Assembly: GCA_045643185.1 (NCBI GenBank)
Contig: JAZUKH010000027.1
Span: forward strand, 1-23,513
Length of the DNA stretch: 23,513 bases
Direction: 5' to 3'
From: RGIG464 sp045643185
GTDB taxonomy: Bacteria; Myxococcota_A; Bradymonadia; UBA4248
This document shows positions 8,333 to 15,712 of the stretch, one piece after another; the stretch's first letter is position 1; each line of letters opens with the position of its first letter. A program made the translations under genes and the position numbers. Under the pieces are notes generated by a model. That model saw nothing but the letters and a program-made list of their open reading frames with translations. It ran no database searches and had not been told where the DNA came from.

Positions 8333-9435
8333 AACGCCTCGCTCTGCCCCTCGTCACCACGTTATGCCTCATGTCCATGTCTGCCTGTCACACTGACGAA
8401 CCTCACACAACTCAGCAAAACTCGGCTGAAAGCCCAAATCCGGCCGTTGAACCCCCATCGAATCTAGCTGACCAAGTTCAGGCGCCGGCCGAAACGCCCG
8501 ACGAAGCCTTTCCCCCAGCCCCGGACCTGCCGCCAGCACCCGATACCATCCGTATCGCTGTGATCTCGGACGTCAACGAGAGCTATGGCTCAACGAATTA
8601 CTCACCCAACGTCACCGCAGCCATACAAGACATGATCCGTCGACACGTCGACATCGTCATCAGTCCGGGCGACCTTGTGGCTGGCCAAAAACAAGGCCTC
8701 GACTACGATGCCATGTGGCGCGCGTTCCACTTTAACATCGCCGACGTGTTGTTCGATAACGACATCGAGTTCATCTGGGCACCAGGCAACCATGACGCCT
8801 CTGCCTACGAAGGTTTTGAAGCTGAACGCCAGGCCTATGCACGCGCCTGGCAGGATCGACGCCCAAAAGCCGAGTTGATCGCCGGAAGCAATTATCCCTT
8901 CTACTATGCCGTGTTGATTCGCGACATTCTGATCGTCGCGCTTGACATCACACGGCCCTTTGCGATTGCCCAAAGTCAGCTTGACTGGCTCGAATCGGTC
9001 CTGCACGACCACGCAAATGCCCGCGCCCGGCTCGTGTTGGGGCATTTGCCACTCGAACCGGCACGCACAGCCCAGTTTTGGGAAATCGCCGGTTCGCCGC
9101 GACTCATCGACATTCTGCAAAAAGAAAACGCGACGTTTTACATTTCAGGCCATCACCACGTGTTTTATGCAGGTCATCGCGGCGAGCTTCGCACGCTTTT
9201 TGCACCGGCGCTCGGGGCCAATCCGCGAGCCTTCGATCGCGATGATCACGCCCGTAATGGCTACCTCATGATCGAATTTCCGCCCGAAGGCCCGGCCACG
9301 GTTCGCGCACTCGTCGCCCCCGACTACACGCACATGATCGATCTCAAATCCTTACCAGACAAGCTGATCAACATCGAGCGTGAAGACGTCGGCATGGCCC
9401 ATTACCTCGTCGAACTGCTCGATCGTGGTCAGTGA
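8329..9435 (+). CDS. Calcineurin-like metallophosphoesterase lipoprotein
   Basis: Probable envelope-anchored phosphoesterase. The N terminus MKRLALPLVTTLCLMSMSAC is a lipoprotein signal with Cys20 as the lipidated residue, followed by a Pro/Ala/Glu-rich linker (about 21-72). The metallophosphoesterase core shows ISDVN (Asp81), ISPGD (Asp115), APGNHD (Asn154-His155-Asp156), VLGHLP (His239) and SGHHHV (275-277). The first metal motif is D-x-N instead of the usual D-x-H. The substrate cannot be told from the sequence. The start is fixed by AGGAGGAA (8319-8326) and the ATGA overlap with the upstream membrane protein gene, so the two are co-translated. The next gene lies 57 bp further on and may belong to the same transcript. 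Confidence 0.88.
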   Translation: MKRLALPLVTTLCLMSMSACHTDEPHTTQQNSAESPNPAVEPPSNLADQVQAPAETPDEAFPPAPDLPPAPDTIRIAVISDVNESYGSTNYSPNVTAAIQDMIRRHVDIVISPGDLVAGQKQGLDYDAMWRAFHFNIADVLFDNDIEFIWAPGNHDASAYEGFEAERQAYARAWQDRRPKAELIAGSNYPFYYAVLIRDILIVALDITRPFAIAQSQLDWLESVLHDHANARARLVLGHLPLEPARTAQFWEIAGSPRLIDILQKENATFYISGHHHVFYAGHRGELRTLFAPALGANPRAFDRDDHARNGYLMIEFPPEGPATVRALVAPDYTHMIDLKSLPDKLINIEREDVGMAHYLVELLDRGQ

Positions 9436-9492
9436 CCCATTAGCGCCGCCCCAGTGGCGCGCCTTCATCGTTTTGGAGCCTACCAGACGCGC

Positions 9493-10029
9493 ATGTCAAA
9501 ACTTCGTTCCCTATTCATTCTTCTTGCCACGAGCATTACCCTGAGCTTGGCCGCGCCCACGTCATCCTACGCCCTCGAAGGCGACGCCGAAGCTGGTGCC
9601 ATGCTCAATGCCATCATGTCACCGCAACGCAATCTCTATGGAGGCGGCGTTGAACTGTACGCGCGATATTGCTTCGTTGACGGCCTTTCAGTCAGTGGCG
9701 GTTTTGGGCTTTATGGCGCCCGCGACATCGACTTCAACCGCGATGTTGGCCTGTATTATGGCCGACTTGGCCTCATCTACGCCCTCGACATCCTCGAATG
9801 GGTGCCAGCCGTCGGCATTCATTTTTCCGAGATCATTTCAGAATCCAAAAACCTGTCATGGAACATGGATGCCGGTCACGGACTAGGCATCGATTTCGAC
9901 TTTCAGATCCAATATCGTGGCATTCGCAACATCGGAATCGCTCTCGTCTTTGCCTATCACCTCGCCTTTACCGCTGACGACTACATGACCGCGGGTTTCT
10001 CGTTCGCGTGGCATTCCGATTCCTTCTAA
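9493..10029 (+). CDS. Small outer-membrane beta-barrel protein
   Basis: 178 residues from ATG 9493. The signal peptide is MSKLRSLFILLATSI through SSYA, with likely cleavage before LEGDAEA. The mature chain is made of alternating polar/hydrophobic strands rich in Gly and aromatic residues (VELYARYCFVDGLSVSGGFG, FDFQIQYRGIRNIGIALVFA) and ends in Phe (AGFSFAWHSDSF), as barrel proteins recognised by the BAM complex usually do. A GTG at 9454 would add 13 residues ahead of the signal peptide and is less likely. GGAGCC (9475-9480) is a rather distant ribosome-binding candidate. No specific family is recognised; a small barrel of 8 strands would fit the length. Confidence 0.75.
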   Translation: MSKLRSLFILLATSITLSLAAPTSSYALEGDAEAGAMLNAIMSPQRNLYGGGVELYARYCFVDGLSVSGGFGLYGARDIDFNRDVGLYYGRLGLIYALDILEWVPAVGIHFSEIISESKNLSWNMDAGHGLGIDFDFQIQYRGIRNIGIALVFAYHLAFTADDYMTAGFSFAWHSDSF

Positions 10030-10129
10030 CTAACCTTATCTCGTACGTTCCGTTGTCCGTCCCCTGTGCGTGCCTCCAAGCACGCACAACACTGATGTCA
10101 ACGTAGGACGATTTTCAGTCAAAAAAAGC

Positions 10130-10212
10130 GTGTAGGTTTCAAGCCTACACGTTCGTTCCAACAAAAACCCCATCTAATATATGTGTCAAAACGGGGAGTT
10201 TTTCCTAAAAAA
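10130..10212 (-). repeat. Family 2 repeat, copy 1
   Basis: Read on the - strand it aligns without gaps to 19687-19769, with about 67 of 83 positions identical by hand count. Shared blocks are TTTTTTAGGAAAAA, TGACACATATA, TAGATGGGGTT and a terminal hairpin GTGTAGG-N7-CCTACAC (10130-10150 on the + strand). T's follow the hairpin by two bases on the - strand, so it could also end transcription in that direction. No reading frame is evident. Confidence 0.8.
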
Positions 10213-10289
10213 CCAGGCTGGAGCAAAAAACTGGTCAAACATAAATAGCGAGATTCGCGCTTGGCGCGGGCAACAACGAACAGGTTAAG

Positions 10290-10364
10290 GGCCCTGCCAG
10301 GCGAGAGGGTCGCGGCGTATTTTCATCGAAAATAGCCGCGCAGGGGGAGACTTCCCCCTCAAAA
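10290..10364 (-). repeat. Family 1 hairpin repeat, copy C (short complete copy)
   Basis: Read on the - strand: TTTTGA; hairpin GGGGGA-AGTC-TCCCCC; CGCGGC-TATTTTC-GAT-GAAAATA-C-GCCGCG; then the tail GACCCTCTCGCC-TGGCAGGGCC. The tail from CGC onward matches the copy at 12147 at 23 of 25 positions. The element begins at the base directly after the stop codon of the - strand beta-barrel gene and may serve as its transcription end. Confidence 0.85.
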
Positions 10365-11321
10365 TTAAAAGATTACATTGACATTCAATTCAAGATTGAC
10401 CTGACTATTATCAATTTTGTTATCTTTGAGCATGGGTAGCCAAGCCGTCACGGCGCCAATACGAACCTTATCCGTAATGCCATAGCTCAAGCCGGCCTGG
10501 AGTTTAAACGAGAGGTAGTGTTTACGATACACGGTATCACGTTTCGTGTCCGACTCACTAATTTCGTCATCATAATCAGGATATGTCCAGGTACTGGTCT
10601 TAGAATTTTGCCAATAGCGATCGAGGAACGAGTAGCCAACGCCAAAACCGACCATCGGCACGAGTTTACCATCGAGGAGTGGCCAATAGCCTTTGACCGT
10701 GGGTTGAAGATGCAGAATGACCGTATTGAGCTGCGTCCTATCTTCATAGTCGTAATCGTAATAATCGCCCCAATCATCGTAGCCATAGCCATCTTCAGCA
10801 TAGTTGATACTCACATCGGAGTTGGCAGCCGTGAGCGTAAAGTCGAGCCCAACACTGAGATAGCGCCAATGGTAGCCCCCTTCAAACGTGAGCGAGACGC
10901 TGTCGAGCCAATCGACGCCGCTATCATTGAAAGTGCGCGCCCAACCAAGCCCCATGGCGAAATAACCGCCTTCGGCCGCCTCTTGAACATCATCCCCAAC
11001 CAGTTCAGAACGATCACTGGATTCTCCCAGCCGGTCTTTACTCGCTTCAACCGCAGCGTATTCATACGATTCATCCGAGCTTGGTTCATAATAATAAGGC
11101 AGCGCTGCGTATTCGGCATTGCTGTTGATGTCACGGCAATCGTAGGTTTGTCCGATATCTTCGGCGAGCAAGCAAGCGACCGTGCTGCCATCTTCAGCTT
11201 CAAAGAGGTAACGAGCATCGGCCAAGGCATTGGAAGACGCGCACGTCAGTGCGAAGATGCCGGCAAAAAGTGAGGAAAGGACCAGACACAAAAAACGGGC
11301 AGGTGAATATTTATATTTCAT
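10365..11321 (-). CDS. Outer-membrane beta-barrel protein with Asp/Tyr-rich loop
   Basis: 318 residues. The start at 11321 (MKYKYSPARFLCLVLSS...) is supported by GAGGAGC about 7 bp upstream and a proper signal peptide ending SSNALA. The open frame extends 31 codons further upstream to 11414, but that part would precede the signal. After cleavage comes a Tyr/Glu/Ser-rich segment (YYYEPSSDESYEYAA), then barrel-type strands (SLTFEGGYHWRYLSVGLDF, KLVPMVGFGVGYSFLDRYW, HYLSFKLQAGLSYGITDKV). One loop is extremely rich in Asp and Tyr (GYDDWGDYYDYDYED). The protein ends VNVIF, with the terminal Phe expected of BAM substrates. No named family is recognised. A -10-like TATAAT lies at 11404-11409, giving a leader of about 75 nt. 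Confidence 0.8.
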   Translation of the reverse strand: MKYKYSPARFLCLVLSSLFAGIFALTCASSNALADARYLFEAEDGSTVACLLAEDIGQTYDCRDINSNAEYAALPYYYEPSSDESYEYAAVEASKDRLGESSDRSELVGDDVQEAAEGGYFAMGLGWARTFNDSGVDWLDSVSLTFEGGYHWRYLSVGLDFTLTAANSDVSINYAEDGYGYDDWGDYYDYDYEDRTQLNTVILHLQPTVKGYWPLLDGKLVPMVGFGVGYSFLDRYWQNSKTSTWTYPDYDDEISESDTKRDTVYRKHYLSFKLQAGLSYGITDKVRIGAVTAWLPMLKDNKIDNSQVNLELNVNVIF

Positions 11322-11403
11322 ATTTAAGCTCCTCATTATCATTACAATACGCCGATCAGCGCAGCCAAGACGCCAATCGTAACGCTCAAAAAGGCGGCGA
11401 AGG

Positions 11404-11409
11404 ATTATA
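11404..11409 (-). promoter_or_regulatory. -10 element for the - strand beta-barrel gene
   Basis: A perfect TATAAT on the - strand, preceded by TTGCT. The region 16-18 bp upstream has no good -35. Transcription would start about 75 nt ahead of the chosen start codon. Confidence 0.4.
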
Positions 11410-11444
11410 AGCAATTTTCAGGCCTTCGAGCTATACAAAAATCC

Positions 11445-11474
11445 TTGCCAAGCTTTCCGGCTATGCTTTATGAT
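11445..11474 (+). promoter_or_regulatory. Sigma-70-type promoter for the DUF3332-type lipoprotein gene
   Basis: TTGCCA (11445-11450), an 18-bp spacer and TATGAT (11469-11474). Each hexamer is one base from consensus. The leader to ATG 11592 would be about 110 nt. Confidence 0.5.
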
Positions 11475-11591
11475 TTGCTTAATTCGTGACGACAAAATCG
11501 AAACGTGTTAAACTTACAATGTTTTCGTTTGTTCAGAATTCTCTGCACAGGCGTTCAACAAATTAAACCCGATAGATAAAGGAGTTTTTAA

Positions 11592-12059
11592 ATGAAACGT
11601 TCAATTAAAGTAGTTGCCGCAAGCCTTGCATTTGCGATTTTGATGTCAGGTTGCTTCGGTTCCTTCGGTGCAACGCGTTGGCTCTATGGCATCAACGATG
11701 GTGTTGCCGGCAATGATATGGGCGGCAAATTCATCAAGACCCTCGTTATGTGGTGTCTCGTTGTCCTTCCTGTTTATGAAATCTTCCTTTGGGGTGACTG
11801 GTGGATTCTTAACACGATCGAATTCTTCACGGGTTCGCCGGTTATTGGCGATGCCAGCTACGATGCTCAGCCCGACGGCTCGATGCTCGTCAACTTTGAC
11901 AACGACAGCCTGCGTCTCATCCCCGTGGATGACAACCACATGATCGTTGAACATGCCGGCACGATCGTTGGTGAAGCCGCCCGCGGCGACAATGAAACCC
12001 TCACGCTTACGAACTATGGTTCTGCTGACGTGAAAACCTTCAACATCGGCCAGATGTAA
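11592..12059 (+). CDS. DUF3332-type lipoprotein
   Basis: 155 residues. The signal peptide MKRSIKVVAASLAFAILMSG-C has a normal lipobox (LMSGC, Cys21). It is followed by the conserved opening of the DUF3332 family as I know it: C-F-G-S-F, a tract ending NDMGGKFIKTLVMWCLVVLPVYEI (a hydrophobic, probably membrane-associated helix), and WWILNTIEFFTGS. The C-terminal 60 residues look like a small beta domain (GSMLVNFDNDSLRLIPVDDN). AAAGGAG upstream (about 11578-11584) fixes the start. The role of the family is not known. A strong terminator follows, so the gene is probably transcribed alone. Confidence 0.82.
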   Translation: MKRSIKVVAASLAFAILMSGCFGSFGATRWLYGINDGVAGNDMGGKFIKTLVMWCLVVLPVYEIFLWGDWWILNTIEFFTGSPVIGDASYDAQPDGSMLVNFDNDSLRLIPVDDNHMIVEHAGTIVGEAARGDNETLTLTNYGSADVKTFNIGQM

Positions 12060-12093
12060 TCCCATTGGATGCGGTTCATACCGCGTCAAAATG

Positions 12094-12128
12094 AAAAAGG
12101 GCGCATGAAAATGCGTCCTTTTTTTTTT
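12094..12128 (+). terminator. Rho-independent terminator of the DUF3332-type gene
   Basis: GGGCGCAT (12099-12106), loop GAAA, ATGCGTCC (12111-12118) with one G-T pair, then a run of ten T. A second hairpin without T's, GATGCGGT / ACCGCGTC (12068-12087), lies just upstream. Confidence 0.92.
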
Positions 12129-12146
12129 GATCAAAACAACGATCTA

Positions 12147-12254
12147 TTTTGGGGAGGGGAAAGCCTTCCCCTACGCGTCTATTTTCCCCATGAAGCCGCG
12201 CAAGGCCCGTCTTCACGGGGAAAATACGTCGCTACCCTTTCGCCTGGCAGGGCC
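12147..12254 (+). repeat. Family 1 hairpin repeat, copy D
   Basis: TTTTGGGG, then the hairpin AGGGGAA-AGCC-TTCCCCT (12155-12172). Next are the arms CGCGTC-TATTTTCCCC (12180-12189 for the inner part) and GGGGAAAATA-C-GTCGC (12217-12231), enclosing a further imperfect hairpin GAAG...CTTC. The conserved tail is CTACCCTTTCGCC-TGGCAGGGCC, ending at 12254. The element fills the gap between a terminator and the ruvC stop codon, ending 3 bp from it. Both stems differ in sequence from copies C and A but stay fully paired. Confidence 0.85.
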
Positions 12255-12257
12255 AGA

Positions 12258-12746
12258 TCACGAGCGATTCGCGTGACAAATGGCGAGTGCGAGGGCATCG
12301 GTGGCATCGGGCGGGAAGGCATCACGAATGCCAAGAATGATCTTGACCATGGCCGCAACTTGTTCTTTTTCAGCCTGGCCATAGGAAGTTACACTGACTT
12401 TGACGTCGGTCGGAGGGTACTCATAAACAGGCAAACCTTTACGAGCGCAGGCACAAAGCGCAACACCGCGCGCGTGACCAAGAACGATGGAGGCATTTGC
12501 CCATTTTTGATGAAACATACCTTCGAGGGAGACGACCTGAGGTTTGTACTCGTCGATGTAATCAGAGAGGAAGCGGTCTATCTTCACAAGGCGATCAGGA
12601 AGAGGACCGTTTCCCAAGACGAGACGGGACGCATGGACGTATCGGAGAGTATTATGTCCGATTTTGTCGATGATGGCATGACCCATGTAGCGAGACCCTG
12701 GGTCGATGCCAAGAATGCGCACAGCTCCCTGAGGGATCTCAGGCAT
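12258..12746 (-). CDS. ruvC: Holliday junction resolvase RuvC
   Basis: Crossover junction endonuclease that acts as a dimer and cuts Holliday junctions during recombinational repair. The RNase H-like catalytic acids are all present: Asp15 in ILGIDPGS, Glu75 in VVSLEGMF, and Asp147/Asp150 in PPDATDALALA. Other family blocks are ANASIVLGHARGVAL and YGQAEKEQVAAMVK. It has 162 residues, near the normal length (E. coli has 173), lacking only a few C-terminal residues. Its ATG shares one base with the stop of yebC (TAATG), so translation is coupled. The yebC-ruvC order is common in bacteria, but ruvA and ruvB do not follow here. Confidence 0.96.
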   Translation of the reverse strand: MPEIPQGAVRILGIDPGSRYMGHAIIDKIGHNTLRYVHASRLVLGNGPLPDRLVKIDRFLSDYIDEYKPQVVSLEGMFHQKWANASIVLGHARGVALCACARKGLPVYEYPPTDVKVSVTSYGQAEKEQVAAMVKIILGIRDAFPPDATDALALAICHANRS

Positions 12747-13477
12747 TAGCCGAGTTTCTCCATGATTTCGTCGGAGATATCAGCATTGGTGTAGACGTTC
12801 TGGACGTCATCATCATCTTCGAGGAGATCACAGATTTTGAGGATGGAAGCAGCACCTTTTTCATCGACAACAACTTTGTTGGTGGCGACATAGGAGATTT
12901 CCATGGTTTCGATCTTCTGACCAGCCTGTTCGAGGGCTTTACCGACAGCGGCGACTTCGTTGGGAGCGGTGACGATGATGCCATCTTCGGTGACATCTTC
13001 AGCACCAGCATCGAGTGCGAGCATCATGAGTTCATCGGGATCCATATCACCTTCGAGTTCGATCTGGCCCTGACGTTTGAACTGCCAAGCAACGGAGCCG
13101 GATTCACCCATCTGGCCACCGTTTTTGGAAAGGAGGGAGCGGACGTTTGCGACGGTACGGTTGCGGTTATCGGTGAGCGTTTCGATGAGGATCGCAACGC
13201 CAGCGGTGCCATAGCCTTCGTAAACAATCTGGTCATAATGGACCTGTTCGCCATCGCCAGCACCACGTTTGATGGCGCGTTCGATGTTATCTTTCGGCAT
13301 GTTGCAAGCTTTTGCTTTCTGGATAGCAAGACGGAGAGCCGAGTTGAATTCGGGATCGGTACCACCAGCGGCAGCAACGATCAATTCGCGGACAACTTTC
13401 GTCCAGGACTGCGAACGGGCAGCGTCGGTTTTCGCTTTTTTGTGTTTAATGGTGCTCCATTTATTATGACCTGACAT
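12746..13477 (-). CDS. yebC: YebC/PmpR (TACO1) family protein
   Basis: 243 residues with the unmistakable family start, MSGHNKWSTIKHKKAKTDAA. Further blocks are ALRLAIQKAKACNMPKDNIERAIKRGAG, YEGYGTAGVAILIE, NRNRTVANVRSLLSKNGG and GSVAWQF. It is a cytoplasmic protein; family members have been described as transcription regulators (PmpR) and as translation factors (TACO1/YebC) helping ribosomes through proline-rich stretches. Which role applies here cannot be told. The start is supported by GAGAGG (13484-13489 on the - strand). It is the first gene of a yebC-ruvC unit and diverges from the lipoprotein gene at 13755. Confidence 0.95.
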   Translation of the reverse strand: MSGHNKWSTIKHKKAKTDAARSQSWTKVVRELIVAAAGGTDPEFNSALRLAIQKAKACNMPKDNIERAIKRGAGDGEQVHYDQIVYEGYGTAGVAILIETLTDNRNRTVANVRSLLSKNGGQMGESGSVAWQFKRQGQIELEGDMDPDELMMLALDAGAEDVTEDGIIVTAPNEVAAVGKALEQAGQKIETMEISYVATNKVVVDEKGAASILKICDLLEDDDDVQNVYTNADISDEIMEKLG

Positions 13478-13612
13478 AAGACCTCTCTAATTATAATGGT
13501 TAAAAACTGCTCAAAAACACCAAAACGGCATTTTTAAGCCTAAAAAAACGCGCACGTTATACACCAACACCCCTCGCGCGCCAAAGTATTTTCGACATAT
13601 CTTTACGCAAAA

Positions 13613-13626
13613 GTTACAGCTGTAAC
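13613..13626. promoter_or_regulatory. Perfect 14-bp palindrome, possible operator
   Basis: GTTACAGCTGTAAC is a perfect palindrome inside the 277-bp divergent spacer between yebC and the repeat lipoprotein gene. It lies 25 bp upstream of the -35 of the latter. Size and symmetry fit a dimeric regulator site; no candidate regulator gene is in the window. Confidence 0.35.
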
Positions 13627-13651
13627 ACGCAAAACTCAAATCGCTAATTAT

Positions 13652-13680
13652 TTGACCTTAGCGGACGAAGGTTTTATTAT
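13652..13680 (+). promoter_or_regulatory. Sigma-70-type promoter for the 586-residue lipoprotein gene
   Basis: TTGACC (13652-13657), a 17-bp spacer and TATTAT (13675-13680). Each hexamer is one base from consensus at ideal spacing. The leader to ATG 13755 is about 68 nt. Confidence 0.65.
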
Positions 13681-13754
13681 ACAATGTCTTTTTTTGGGCA
13701 TTCCCAAGGGGAAAATTCGCCCACATACGATACTATATACGTGAGGTCTGGATA

Positions 13755-15515
13755 ATGAAAAAATCTTCCGTTCTGCGTTTCCTTTCCACCGCTGCGTTGC
13801 TCGCTTCCGTTGGCTGCATGTCCACAGCTTGTACGTCCATTGATGTCGATACGGACGAAGGCCTGATGAAGGCTCTCACAAAACGCGAAAAACTCGATAA
13901 GGCAATCCCGAAAATTCAGAGCTATATGTCCAGCCCAGAAAAAATGGCTCCCTATGTTGACGTCCTCGTCGATATGTACGTCCAAGGAACCGGATTCGAC
14001 CGCGAAGTCATCCAGGCTCTCGCTCAGTCCGGTGACAAACGCGCTGACGTGGCCTTCAAAAAAGCTTCGACAAGCACAGACCCAAAACAGGTCATTCAGG
14101 CCGCCTACGGCGTCAAAAAAACCGGTAATGCCGAAGTCATCAACACGCTCGTCAATAATTACGACAAATTTATCAACTCCGAAATCCAGCGCGTCATTCT
14201 CGACATCGGTACCTCCATACCCAACGAGAATCTAGCCGCAAAAGCCAAGTCGATTCTCGCCGGCGATCGCGACGAGACTCTCTATGCACTCCTCCGTACG
14301 TCATGCAACGTGCTCGAATTCCAAAAAGATGCCTCCGCCGTCGATACCCTGATGGTCGCACTCTTCCACATGGATGGTAGCGGCCGTTCCCTCCAAACCG
14401 ACTGCACTCGCGCTCTTCTCGCCCTCGGAAAAGAAGTCGCCGAACCCGTCCTCCTCAATGCCTATAAGCTCGAAAACAAAGAACTTAACGACTATATCGT
14501 CAAACACCCAGACACCTTGACGACCGATACCGTCCGTAATAACACCGCAAATGCTCTCGCGCTCTTCAGAAGCAAAAAAGCCATCGAACCTATGCTCGCA
14601 TTCGTTGGTGACACAAAACCCATCCCCGTCCCCGGCACACTCGTCATTAAAGCCGCAGGCGACCCCGCTTGGGTGCAATGGGCTTCCCTCGTCGGCGCTT
14701 CCTCACAAACCTCCTTCTTTGCTCTCAACGACATCGGTATCAACGGAAATGAAGACGCAAAACGCATCTTCACCGACATCTTCAATTGGACAAGCCCTTA
14801 TCAGGCCAAGTTCAAAAATGCCATCAAACTGACGGGAACCACCAATATCGAAGTCTCACAACGCGTTAACGCCTTCCGCGTCCTCCGCGAAAACGGACTC
14901 ATCAGCACCGACGAAACGCTCGCCATGATCGAAAAACTCAAAGGCGACGAATTTAAAGACGAACGTACCCTCAGAAACTGGGCTCGCGCCTCCATCGGTA
15001 CCGATATGGTCACATACATCGCGGTTACCGCAAAAGCTGGTGAACTCAAAACTCTGTGGCAGGCTTTCAGCGATATGCAGTCCGCTGAATTCGCGGTTCC
15101 CGAAGTCGAAGAAGGCGCCGCAAAGGTACCCAACGCCAACGACAACGTCTATGCTCGTATCAACGACGTCAAGCCCGCCTTCGAACTCGCCGAAACTTGC
15201 GATACCAGCGCGCCATGCTATGCCAAAGCCCTCGACAACAAAGATATCACGAACTACGAACGTATCCGTGCCGTCTATGAACTCGGTGCCTCCGGTCAGC
15301 ATGACTACTTCGAAACCATCTGTGAGCTCTACAAAACTTTCGATATGTTCGGACAGATCTACGCGACGAACGCACTCGCCAACCTCGGCACCAAGGACGA
15401 TATCCCCCGCATCAAGGAACTCTCAAAGACGCTTTCACGCGAAATGAGCCAGATCCACTATCAGTCCGCAAAACCCAATCTCGAAAACCTCGTGACCATC
15501 CTTGAAAACAAGTAA
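13755..15515 (+). CDS. Helical-repeat (HEAT-like) lipoprotein
   Basis: 586 residues. The signal peptide is MKKSSVLRFLSTAALLASVG-C, with Cys21 or Cys26 (MSTAC) as possible lipidated residues. The mature protein consists of paired helices typical of HEAT-type repeats, for example VIQALAQSGDKRADVAFKKA, VIQAAYGVKKTGNAEVINTL, DCTRALLALGKEVAEPVL and NALALFRSKKAIEPMLAFVG. No catalytic motif is seen, so a scaffold or binding role in the envelope is likely, without a known partner. GTGAGG lies 8 bp before the ATG. It has its own promoter and terminator. Two Cys near the C-terminal third (ETCDTSAPC) could form a disulphide in the periplasm. Confidence 0.8.
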   Translation: MKKSSVLRFLSTAALLASVGCMSTACTSIDVDTDEGLMKALTKREKLDKAIPKIQSYMSSPEKMAPYVDVLVDMYVQGTGFDREVIQALAQSGDKRADVAFKKASTSTDPKQVIQAAYGVKKTGNAEVINTLVNNYDKFINSEIQRVILDIGTSIPNENLAAKAKSILAGDRDETLYALLRTSCNVLEFQKDASAVDTLMVALFHMDGSGRSLQTDCTRALLALGKEVAEPVLLNAYKLENKELNDYIVKHPDTLTTDTVRNNTANALALFRSKKAIEPMLAFVGDTKPIPVPGTLVIKAAGDPAWVQWASLVGASSQTSFFALNDIGINGNEDAKRIFTDIFNWTSPYQAKFKNAIKLTGTTNIEVSQRVNAFRVLRENGLISTDETLAMIEKLKGDEFKDERTLRNWARASIGTDMVTYIAVTAKAGELKTLWQAFSDMQSAEFAVPEVEEGAAKVPNANDNVYARINDVKPAFELAETCDTSAPCYAKALDNKDITNYERIRAVYELGASGQHDYFETICELYKTFDMFGQIYATNALANLGTKDDIPRIKELSKTLSREMSQIHYQSAKPNLENLVTILENK

Positions 15516-15540
15516 CTTTTCAGATTTGACCACGATTTAA

Positions 15541-15576
15541 AAAAAAGACCAGGACGCTTTCCTGGTCTTTTTTTTT
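15541..15576 (+). terminator. Rho-independent terminator of the HEAT-like lipoprotein gene
   Basis: AAGACCAGGA (15545-15554), loop CGCTT, TCCTGGTCTT (15560-15569), then T's, with a run of A on the left side. It starts 26 bp after the stop. Confidence 0.95.
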
Positions 15577-15712
15577 CGCGCGCCAAGGCTCGCCCTTTCA
15601 AGTGAGTTTTGACCCACTTTATGGTAGACTGAAAGCCGCTTTCGGCCATTCCCCTTTGACATGCGCTCAAACCGGTTGCACGCCCGATTGAGCCCTCACG
15701 CCGGTCTGTGAA

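Larger units (their letters stand above)
10030..10364. other. 335-bp convergent intergenic region packed with repeats
   Basis: Lies between the 3' ends of two beta-barrel genes. It holds a 9-bp hairpin, TGTGCGTGC / GCACGCACA (10065-10088), without a T run; a family 2 repeat on the - strand (10130-10212); about 77 bp with no recognisable feature; and a family 1 repeat on the - strand (10290-10364) that touches the stop codon of the - strand gene. No coding sequence is seen. Confidence 0.7.

Noticed and set aside
10518..11273. Long open frame on the + strand opposite the beta-barrel gene
   Set aside because: It is a mirror of the real - strand gene, which has a signal peptide, a ribosome-binding site and barrel-type strands. 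The + frame product has no sensible composition or start site.
12147..12254. Integron attC-like site suggested by a folded repeat with an unpaired base after a gene
   Set aside because: There is no GTTRRRY/RYYYAAC core pair, genes on both sides are ordinary housekeeping genes in both directions, and no integrase is seen.
12069..12749. 226-codon + strand open frame across the family 1 repeat and ruvC
   Set aside because: It runs through a terminator and a structured repeat and is antisense to ruvC, whose catalytic residues are all present.
13490..13495. Perfect TATAAT on the - strand just upstream of yebC
   Set aside because: Transcription would start about 6 nt before the ATG and remove the GAGAGG ribosome-binding site, and there is no -35 at the right distance. 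The base match is likely chance in an AT-rich leader.
15602..15630. Promoter for the AAA+ gene (TGG-TAGACT at 15622-15630)
   Set aside because: The -10 is plausible, but nothing like a -35 lies 16-18 bp upstream, and the nearby TTGACC is only 10 bp away. Support is too weak to list.
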